Both the position numbers and the translations under genes were made by a program. Below the pieces are notes generated by a model. That model was not told the origin of the DNA. It searched no databases and saw only the letters and a program-made list of their open reading frames with translations. Of a stretch of 5,146 nt of DNA, positions 1 through 5,146 are shown piece by piece (the first letter of the stretch is position 1; every line of letters begins with the position of its first letter). This stretch comes from Thermoplasmata archaeon (GTDB lineage Archaea; Thermoplasmatota; Thermoplasmata; UBA184), in assembly GCA_030064695.1 (NCBI GenBank), contig JASHYV010000080.1, positions 1 through 5,146 of the forward strand. The letters are read 5' to 3'.

Positions 1-1455
1 TACCTCTGGTTCCTCTACCAGAACCTCCTGCCCCTCGACGCGACCGGCGCCCCCGGGATGAGCTGGAGCCTCGCCTTCCACTCGGCGGCCAGCTTCACGA
101 CGAACACCGACTTCACGCACTTCACCAACGAGTCGCAGCTGAGCTTCGGCTCGGAGCTGATCCCCTGGGTCCTCGCGCTGTTCACCTCCGCCGCGACGGG
201 CCTCTGCGCCTTCGCCGCGATGGTCCGCGGCTTCATCCGGAAGGACGGCACCGTCGGCAACTACTACGTCGACATGGTCCGGACGATCGGCCGCGTCCTG
301 CTGCCCCTCAGCATCATCTTCGCGCTCATCCTCGTCCTGATGGGCGTCCCCGAGACCTGGACCAACACGGTCATCGCCCACCCGATCACGGGAGGCACCC
401 AGACGATCTACCTCGGGCCGGTGGCCTCCTTCCAGTCGATCTCTTGGCTCGGCACGAACGGAGGCGGCTGGTACTCCGCGAACGCGGCGTACCCGTACGC
501 GAACCCGAGCGCGATCTCGAACCTCTTCGAGACCGGCATCATGATGCTGATCCCGTTCTCGACGCCGTTCGCCTTCTCGACCCTCGTCCGGCGCAAGGGC
601 GAGGCGTGGCCGTACATGGCCACGATCCTGATCGTCTTCTGCGTCGCGCTCGGCCTGTTCATCGCCTACCAGGCCGCGTCCAACTCGGCGCTCTCGACGG
701 TCCAGTTCCTCTCGCCCTCCTCGAGCGGCTACCCCGTCGGACAGGACACCCGGTTCAGCTTGCCCGAGGGCTCGCTGTTCCAGGTGGTGAGCGTGTACTC
801 CAACGTCGGCGCGAACAACATGCAGATCGGCTCGGTCTCACCGGTCGGCCAGATGGTCCTGCTCTTCGGGATGTTCACCCAGAGCACCCCGGGCGGTGAG
901 GGCACCGGGTTCGGGACGCTCCTCCTGTTCACCGTCCTCGCGATCTTCGTCGGCGGCCTCATGGTGGGCCGGACCCCCGAGTACCTCGGCAAGAAGATCG
1001 CGACGCCCCACGTGAAATGGGCCGCCCTCGCCTTGCTGATCCATCCGGCGATCATCCTGATCCCGTTCTCCGTCGCCGTCGTGATGGGTCAAACCGGGAT
1101 CGCCGTCTCCTCGTTACCGGCCTCCGCGCACAACTTCACGTCGGTCCTCTACGAGCTCACCAGCGAAGCGGCCAACAACGGGAGCGCGCTCCAGTCGTCG
1201 TACTTCAACGACACGACGTTATTCTGGAACGTCACCGGCGGGATCGTGATGCTCCTCGGTCGGTTCGTGCCGATCTGGGCGATGATCCAGATCGGGGGGC
1301 TGTTCGCCAGCCAGGAGGAGATGCCCCCGGGGGCCGGGACGCTCCGGACCGCGAGCGTGACGTTCACGATCTATCTCACGCTGATCCTGATCATCATCTC
1401 CGCCCTGTTCTTCCTGCCCGTTCTCGCCATGGGGCCGCTGGCCCAGATCGTGTGA
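1..1455 (+). CDS. kdpA: KdpA, potassium-transporting ATPase K+-binding subunit (5'-truncated)
   Basis: Membrane subunit that binds and selects K+ in the KdpFABC pump. The reading frame is open from base 1 with no start, giving 484 residues. Aligned from memory with E. coli KdpA (557 aa), about 77 N-terminal residues are missing, so the ATG at base 58 is an internal Met and not the start. The fourfold MPM pore architecture is visible: filter loop P1 TTNTDFT (residues 33-39), P2 GTNGGGW (151-157), P3 SNVGA (267-271) and P4 AANNGSA (390-396), plus the hallmark GRTPEYLGKKI at about 325-335. The C-terminus ends normally (MGPLAQIV against E. coli LGPVAEYL). The filter glycines of P2-P4 and the P1 Asn are kept, but P1 and P3 carry unusual substitutions (see findings). 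The gene is followed after 6 nt by kdpB in the same frame. Identification is very secure; altered affinity is inference. Confidence 0.97.
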   Translation, partial: YLWFLYQNLLPLDATGAPGMSWSLAFHSAASFTTNTDFTHFTNESQLSFGSELIPWVLALFTSAATGLCAFAAMVRGFIRKDGTVGNYYVDMVRTIGRVLLPLSIIFALILVLMGVPETWTNTVIAHPITGGTQTIYLGPVASFQSISWLGTNGGGWYSANAAYPYANPSAISNLFETGIMMLIPFSTPFAFSTLVRRKGEAWPYMATILIVFCVALGLFIAYQAASNSALSTVQFLSPSSSGYPVGQDTRFSLPEGSLFQVVSVYSNVGANNMQIGSVSPVGQMVLLFGMFTQSTPGGEGTGFGTLLLFTVLAIFVGGLMVGRTPEYLGKKIATPHVKWAALALLIHPAIILIPFSVAVVMGQTGIAVSSLPASAHNFTSVLYELTSEAANNGSALQSSYFNDTTLFWNVTGGIVMLLGRFVPIWAMIQIGGLFASQEEMPPGAGTLRTASVTFTIYLTLILIIISALFFLPVLAMGPLAQIV

Positions 1456-1458
1456 GGT
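1454..1458 (+). promoter_or_regulatory. Shine-Dalgarno-like site for kdpB
   Basis: GAGGT overlaps the kdpA stop codon (TGA at 1453-1455) and sits only 3 nt before the kdpB ATG. The kdpB frame is the same as that of kdpA, so the kdpA stop leaves only GGT ACG between it and the ATG. This fixes 1462 as the first possible start. The arrangement suggests translation of kdpB by ribosomes finishing kdpA. Confidence 0.6.
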
Positions 1459-1461
1459 ACG

Positions 1462-3597
1462 ATGGCAGCGGAGTTCGTACCGGAGCCGGGCGCCAAGGTG
1501 TCGGTGCGCCGGGTCCCCCACACCTCGGTCCGCCGGGTGCTCGTCGACTCGTTCGTGATGTTCGATCCCCGGCGCGAGGTGAAGCACCCGGTGATGTTCA
1601 CCGTCTACGTCCTGTTCCTCTTCCTAGTCGTGCTCACGCTGTTCCCCCGGGCGTTCCCCGACATCGCCCGGTTCTACAGTCCCGGCTACTACCTCGATGT
1701 CACGATTATCCTGTTCCTCACGCTCTGGTTCGCCCACATCTCCGAGGCGATCGCGGAGGCGCAGGGCCGGGCCCAGGCGGAGAGCCTTCGGGAGATCCGC
1801 AGCGGGCTCCGGGCCCGGCAGGTCCTGCCTGACGGCACGAAGCGCTGGGTGCCGGTGGACGGGCTCCGGGTCGGCGACACGATCGAGATCGCCCCCGGGG
1901 AGACCGTCCCGATCGACGGCGACGTGATCCAGGGGGCCGCGCTGATCGACGAGTCGATGATGACCGGCGAGTCCGCCGCCGTGACGCGCGAGAGCGGCGG
2001 CGACAAGACGAGCGTCCTCGGGGGCACGCGGGTCCTGCAGGGGACGGTCGCGGTGCGCGTCAGCGTCGTCCGGGGGGAATCGTTCCTCGACCGGCTGATC
2101 CGTCTCGTCGAGGGCGTCGGACGGGAGCCGACGCCGAACGAGCTCGCGCTCGGGGTCTTCCTGGCCGCGCTCACGATCTCGCTGTTCGTGGTCGTGCTCT
2201 CGTTCCTCTACGTGGCCAACTTCACCAACATCATCGCGATCGACATCGCGACGATCGTCGCGCTGTTCGTCTGCCTCATGCCGACGACGATCGGGGCGCT
2301 CCTGCCCGCGATCGGGATCTCGGGGATCAACCGCGTGGCCCGCTCGAACGTGATCGCGAAGTCGGGGAAGGCGATCGAGGCGGCGGGCGACCTGGACACG
2401 CTGATCCTCGACAAGACCGGCACGATCACGGTCGGGAACCGGCTCGCCGTCCAGTTCGTTTCCGCGCCCGACGTGCCGGTGGAGCAGGTCGTCGAGGCGG
2501 CGATGCTCTCCTCCTCGCTCGACGACACGCCCGAGGGCAAGTCGATCGTGCGGCTCGCCGCCCGCCGCAACGTGCCGGTCCGCAAGCTCGAGATGGGCTC
2601 GTTCAAGGTGATGCCGTTCACGCCCGAGCGTCGGATGAGCGGCGTCCAGCTCCAGGACGGCTCCGAGTTCTACAAGGGATCGATCCAGGCGATGGAGCAG
2701 TACGGGGCCCCCCTCCCGCCGGCGCTGACCGAGGCGGCGGAGAAGGCGTCGGCCGAGGGGATGACGCCGCTCGTCGTGAGCGCGAACCACAAGGCGATCG
2801 GGCTCGTGTTCCTGAAGGACGTCATCAAGCCCGGCATCCGCGACCGGATCCGCGAGCTGCACACCATGGGCATTCACACCGTGATGTGCACGGGCGACAA
2901 CCGGCTCACGGCGGCCGCGATCGCGCGGGAGAGCGGCGTCGACGAGTTCATCGCCGAGGCGAAGCCGGAGACGAAGCTCACGGTCATCGACCGCGAGAAG
3001 GCGCGCGGGCGCCTGGTCGCGATGAGCGGGGACGGCACGAACGACGCGCCGGCGCTCGCCCGCGCCGACGTCGGGCTCGCGATGAACAACGGGACCTCCG
3101 CCGCCAAGGAGGCCGGCAACATGGTCGACCTCGACAACGACCCCACGAAGCTGATCGAGATCGTCTCGATCGGCAAGCAGCTCCTGATCACCCGTGGCGC
3201 CCTCACGACCTTCTCGATCACCAACGACGTCGCGAAGTACTTCGCGATCATCCCGGCGATCTTCGTCGTCGCGGGCGCCGCCGCGCTCCCGGGCGTCTCG
3301 ATCCTCAACATCCTCGGGCTCTCGAACCCGCAGCTGGCCGTGCTCGCGACGCTGCTCTTCAACGCGCTCACGATCCCGCTGCTGATCCCGCTCGCGCTGG
3401 CGGGCGTGCCGTTCCGGCCGCGGAACGCGATCGACCTGCTCCGCCGGCACCTGGTGTACTACGGCCTCGGCGGGCTCCTGAGCGCCTTCCTCGGCATCAA
3501 GCTCGTCTACCTCTGGCTCGCCTGGATGGGCGGGCTGCCGTTCTTCGTCTCGCTCGCGCACGCGGTGTCCCACGTGCTGCCCCTGGGAGGTCTATGA
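1462..3597 (+). CDS. kdpB: KdpB, potassium-transporting P-type ATPase catalytic subunit
   Basis: ATP-hydrolysing membrane subunit of the Kdp pump (a type IA P-type ATPase). All landmarks are present: actuator-domain TGES at residues 168-171; M4 helix CLMPTTIG with the kinking Pro274; phosphorylation motif DKTGT with acceptor Asp317; nucleotide-domain PFTPERRMSG (385-394) and the KGS lysine Lys405; hinge GDGTNDAP (523-530) with Asp524 and Asp528; and M5 NDVAKY with Asp589 and Lys592, equivalent to E. coli Asp583 and Lys586, which act in coupling. Offsets to E. coli numbering are +10 early and +6 late. At 711 aa it is about 29 longer than E. coli KdpB (682), mostly from about 12 extra N-terminal residues and about 20 beyond the usual C-terminus. 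The ATG at 1462 is forced by the preceding in-frame stop. The stop codon overlaps the kdpC start (ATGA). It should be catalytically intact. Confidence 0.98.
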   Translation: MAAEFVPEPGAKVSVRRVPHTSVRRVLVDSFVMFDPRREVKHPVMFTVYVLFLFLVVLTLFPRAFPDIARFYSPGYYLDVTIILFLTLWFAHISEAIAEAQGRAQAESLREIRSGLRARQVLPDGTKRWVPVDGLRVGDTIEIAPGETVPIDGDVIQGAALIDESMMTGESAAVTRESGGDKTSVLGGTRVLQGTVAVRVSVVRGESFLDRLIRLVEGVGREPTPNELALGVFLAALTISLFVVVLSFLYVANFTNIIAIDIATIVALFVCLMPTTIGALLPAIGISGINRVARSNVIAKSGKAIEAAGDLDTLILDKTGTITVGNRLAVQFVSAPDVPVEQVVEAAMLSSSLDDTPEGKSIVRLAARRNVPVRKLEMGSFKVMPFTPERRMSGVQLQDGSEFYKGSIQAMEQYGAPLPPALTEAAEKASAEGMTPLVVSANHKAIGLVFLKDVIKPGIRDRIRELHTMGIHTVMCTGDNRLTAAAIARESGVDEFIAEAKPETKLTVIDREKARGRLVAMSGDGTNDAPALARADVGLAMNNGTSAAKEAGNMVDLDNDPTKLIEIVSIGKQLLITRGALTTFSITNDVAKYFAIIPAIFVVAGAAALPGVSILNILGLSNPQLAVLATLLFNALTIPLLIPLALAGVPFRPRNAIDLLRRHLVYYGLGGLLSAFLGIKLVYLWLAWMGGLPFFVSLAHAVSHVLPLGGL
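3586..3591 (+). promoter_or_regulatory. Shine-Dalgarno site for kdpC inside the kdpB end
   Basis: A perfect GGAGGT lies in the last codons of kdpB, only 2 nt from the kdpC ATG at 3594, which is tighter than the usual 5-8 nt. With the ATGA overlap it points to coupled translation of kdpB and kdpC. The next candidate start in frame, GTG at 3684, has no comparable site, which supports the 3594 start. Confidence 0.65.
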
Positions 3598-4253
3598 GCA
3601 CTCCGTCCCCCGAAGCGCGTCCTCCGCCGGAACCCCAGATCGCCGGACCGCTGCCGGAGCGGGCCCACTCGACGGGCACGCACGTGCGGGCGGTCGTCGT
3701 CTTCCTGGCGCTGACGATCGTGGTCACGGGCCTCGCCTACCCGGCGTTCGTGATCGCCGTCGCCCAGGTGATCGATCCCGGCGCCGCGAACGGATCGCTG
3801 ATCACGTCGCCGAACGGCACGGTGGTCGGCTCCCAGCTGATCGCGCAGAACACCTCGGCCCCGTACCTGTTCTGGGAGCGGCCTAGCCTGACCGACTACA
3901 ACACCACGCTCGGCGTCGCGACGGACCCCGGTCCGACCGACCCGGCGCTCGCCCAACTCCTCAACGAAACCATAGCGTACATGAAGGAATATGGGAACTT
4001 CACCGTGAACGCGTCGCTCCCGTTCTGGTTCGTGGCCCCCTCGGCGTCGTCGCTCGATCCCGATCTCACGCCGGAAGCGGTGCTGGTCCAGGTCCCGCGG
4101 GTCGCCAACGCGTCGAACCTGTCGGTGATGACCGTGCTCGACCTCGTGAACGCGCACATCACCCAGCCGGTGCTGCCGTTCCTCGGCGTGGCGTACGTGA
4201 ACGTCCTCGACCTCGACGTCGCGCTGCTCGGGCTGGAGCATCGGCCGCTCTGA
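3594..4253 (+). CDS. kdpC: KdpC, potassium-transporting ATPase accessory subunit
   Basis: Single-span subunit of the Kdp pump with a large outer domain; in known complexes it associates with KdpA near the ion entrance and assists assembly and affinity. The protein has 219 aa against 190 in E. coli. Residues 1-30 form a Pro-rich, probably cytoplasmic tail (11 Pro) not found in the E. coli protein; about 31-60 is one hydrophobic helix; about 61-219 is the outer domain. Family marks: ANGSLI (65-70), VGSQLIAQN (78-86), the ERPS box (95-98), APSASSLDPDLTP (148-160, where E. coli has SGLD), PRVA (168-171) and NLSV (175-178), with a normal C-terminal region. The start at 3594 overlaps the kdpB stop; GTG at 3684 is the only notable alternative and would remove the tail. 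The outer domain has nine N-X-S/T sequons. A short patch at 3965-3998 uses A/T-rich codons (GAA, ATA, TAT) unlike its surroundings. Confidence 0.95.
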   Translation: MSTPSPEARPPPEPQIAGPLPERAHSTGTHVRAVVVFLALTIVVTGLAYPAFVIAVAQVIDPGAANGSLITSPNGTVVGSQLIAQNTSAPYLFWERPSLTDYNTTLGVATDPGPTDPALAQLLNETIAYMKEYGNFTVNASLPFWFVAPSASSLDPDLTPEAVLVQVPRVANASNLSVMTVLDLVNAHITQPVLPFLGVAYVNVLDLDVALLGLEHRPL

Positions 4254-4254
4254 C

Positions 4255-4258
4255 GGAG
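4255..4258 (+). promoter_or_regulatory. Shine-Dalgarno site for the USP gene
   Basis: GGAG lies just after the kdpC stop, 8 nt ahead of the GTG at 4267. This normal spacing decides the GTG start: no ATG lies nearby, and the encoded N-terminus YRKILLPV is the typical first strand of USP proteins. Confidence 0.6.
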
Positions 4259-4266
4259 ACGACCTC

Positions 4267-5076
4267 GTGTACCGGAAGATCCTGCTGCCCGTCCGCGACC
4301 CGAGCGAGGTCGAGCCGCTCGTCCGGTTCGCGTCGCTGCTCCTCGACGCCGACGGCGAGATCCGCCTCCTGCACGTGATCCCGTCGACGACGCTGCCCCA
4401 GGTGACGCGGGCCTGGCGCTCGTCGGTCGACCTGATCGTCCCCGCCCACGAGGCCGGGGCGGCCCTCGACGTCAAGGTCGACGCCGAGGTCCGGGCGGCG
4501 ACGGACGTCCCCGGGGAGATTCTCGAGAGCGCGGAGTCGCACGACGTCGACGCGATCCTGCTGACGCTCCAGGGCAACAAGCGCAGCCGCAACCCGTTCG
4601 TCGGCCACACGGCGAGCGGCGTGCTCCAGCACGCGCACTCCGACGTGATGGTGCTGAACCGGCTCGCGCTCATCGCCCACTCGTTCCCTCGGGTCCTCGT
4701 TCCCAGCTTCCGCTGGGCCGCCCCGCCGAAGGTGCTTAGGGTCGCCGAGGAGCTCTCGGTCCGCAACGACGGGATCCCGGTCGTCGCGCTGCCGCTGCTG
4801 CCCCGCGGCCCGGGGGAGGAGGGGGACGGCGGCGTCGAGGACCGGACCGCGCGGGGCGTTCCGATCACCCGCAAGCCGGCGTTCTACTCCCCGTCGACGT
4901 TCGGCCGTCGCCGTCGGCTCCCGGAGCTGCTCCTCCAGGCCGCGGCGCGCGAGCGGTTCGGCCTGCTGCTGGTCGGCGAGGAGCCGGAACAGGTGACGAG
5001 CCCGATGCTGACGCGCCGGTTCCTCGAAGAGCTGTTCCGGGCCGCCCCATGCCCGGTGATGGCGCTCCGCGTGTAG
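4267..5076 (+). CDS. Tandem universal stress protein (UspA-like), kdp-linked
   Basis: Cytoplasmic protein of 269 aa, probably two USP domains in tandem. Domain 1 (about 1-132) starts with the classic first strand YRKILLPV, then LLHVIPS (34-40), DAILLTL (95-101) and a C-terminal helix-strand GHTASGVLQHAHSDVMVL (113-130). Domain 2 (about 141-269) begins PRVLVPSF and ends FRAAPCPVMALRV, with FGLLLVGEE (231-239) as the penultimate strand; between them is a Gly/Glu/Arg-rich insert (about 179-217). The USP ATP motif Gx2Gx9G(S/T) is degraded in domain 1 (G103-N-K-R106, later G113-H114) and not seen in domain 2. The GTG start lies 13 nt after kdpC, so co-transcription is likely. The KdpQ protein of the Halobacterium salinarum kdpFABCQ operon is a USP-like protein in the same position (from memory), and bacterial KdpD sensors carry a USP domain; a regulatory role in K+ uptake is therefore inferred. 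The biochemical function is unknown. Confidence 0.85.
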   Translation: MYRKILLPVRDPSEVEPLVRFASLLLDADGEIRLLHVIPSTTLPQVTRAWRSSVDLIVPAHEAGAALDVKVDAEVRAATDVPGEILESAESHDVDAILLTLQGNKRSRNPFVGHTASGVLQHAHSDVMVLNRLALIAHSFPRVLVPSFRWAAPPKVLRVAEELSVRNDGIPVVALPLLPRGPGEEGDGGVEDRTARGVPITRKPAFYSPSTFGRRRRLPELLLQAAARERFGLLLVGEEPEQVTSPMLTRRFLEELFRAAPCPVMALRV

Positions 5077-5090
5077 CGGCGGCGAGCCCG

Positions 5091-5146
5091 ATGGCCGAGC
5101 TCGCGTTCGTCGGCCTGGGTCTCGCGGACGAGCGCGGCCTGAGCGG
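5091..5146 (+). CDS. dphB: Probable diphthine synthase DphB, N-terminus only (3'-truncated)
   Basis: Only 18 codons are in the window, opening MAELAFVGLGLADERGLS. This fits the start of archaeal diphthine synthases (a strand ending in GLGL-x-DE, then a polar residue and a hydrophobic-Ser pair), which use S-adenosylmethionine to methylate the modified histidine of elongation factor 2 in diphthamide synthesis. The GLGL turn is also the cofactor loop of the wider tetrapyrrole-methylase fold, so a cobalamin-pathway methyltransferase is the main alternative; the DER after GLGL favours DphB. The ATG follows the USP stop by 14 nt with no clear Shine-Dalgarno and no A/T-rich promoter box in front, so it may be read from the kdp transcript. 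There is no evident functional link to K+ transport. The call rests on a short segment. Confidence 0.7.
   Translation, partial: MAELAFVGLGLADERGLS

Noticed and set aside
58..60. ATG as the kdpA start
   Set aside because: The frame is open from base 1 and the preceding codons match KdpA (LPLD...PGMSW against E. coli LPLN...PGLSW), so this Met is internal.
2221..2400. Many GATC/CGATCG words, considered as a possible repeat or methylation-rich site
   Set aside because: They arise from frequent ATC (Ile) and GAC/GCG codons in a membrane protein; spacing is irregular and follows codons.
1624..3573. A 649-codon open frame on the - strand opposite kdpB
   Set aside because: Its translation is a low-complexity mix of Arg, Asp, Glu, His and Val without any fold signature, the usual antisense shadow of a G+C-rich gene; kdpB on the + strand has every catalytic motif.
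2886..3593. Open frame upstream of and in frame with kdpC, which would give a 455-residue protein
   Set aside because: The first 236 residues are Arg/Pro/Ala-rich and overlap kdpB out of frame. KdpC homology begins only after 3594, where a Shine-Dalgarno and ATG exist.
3957..3998. A/T-richer patch within kdpC, considered as an insertion or internal promoter
   Set aside because: It is only about 40 nt, keeps the frame, and encodes a stretch that aligns with the variable part of the KdpC outer domain. No convincing TATA/BRE pair with a downstream start at the right distance is seen.
3507..4874. A 455-codon open frame on the - strand across kdpC and the USP gene
   Set aside because: Composition is Arg/Ser/Gly-rich with no recognisable domain, and it lies opposite two well-supported genes.
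5077..5090. Intergenic gap between the USP gene and dphB, considered for a terminator or promoter
   Set aside because: It is 14 nt of G+C-rich sequence with no T-run, no stable inverted repeat and no A/T-rich box.

Overview
The window is a compact stretch of a G+C-rich (roughly two-thirds by eye), single-direction operon encoding the high-affinity potassium pump Kdp. In order on the + strand it holds the 3' part of kdpA (cut by the left edge), complete kdpB, complete kdpC, a gene for a two-domain universal-stress-protein-like (USP) protein, and the first 18 codons of what looks like diphthine synthase (dphB, cut by the right edge). Intergenic spacing is tiny: 6 nt, a 4-nt ATGA overlap, 13 nt and 14 nt. 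There is no room for an internal terminator or a conventional intergenic promoter, no non-coding stretch over 14 nt, and I see no RNA gene, mobile element or CRISPR.

Host: most likely an archaeon. The N-terminus at the right edge carries the GLGLxDE signature that opens archaeal/eukaryotic diphthine synthases, and diphthamide is absent from bacteria. The extracellular part of KdpC is packed with N-X-S/T sequons (9 of its 11 Asn), as expected for a surface protein of an N-glycosylating archaeon. The proteins lack the extreme acidity of haloarchaea, so a G+C-rich uncultivated Thermoplasmatota-type lineage is my best guess. That placement is inference and weak below domain level.

How the parts work together: KdpA carries the K+ selectivity filter, KdpB is the P-type ATPase that energises transport, and KdpC is a single-span subunit with a large outer domain. 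The small subunit gene kdpF, if present, would lie upstream of the window. No KdpD/KdpE sensor genes are visible. The slot after kdpC is instead taken by a USP-like protein, which recalls the kdpFABCQ operon of Halobacterium salinarum (KdpQ being a USP-like protein, from memory), so it may tune pump expression or activity.

The core finding is a recognisable system with lineage-specific twists: substitutions in the P1 and P3 selectivity-filter loops of KdpA, a sequon-dense KdpC outer domain, terminal extensions on KdpB and KdpC, and a USP whose ATP-binding motif is degraded. I do not see an undescribed multi-gene system.
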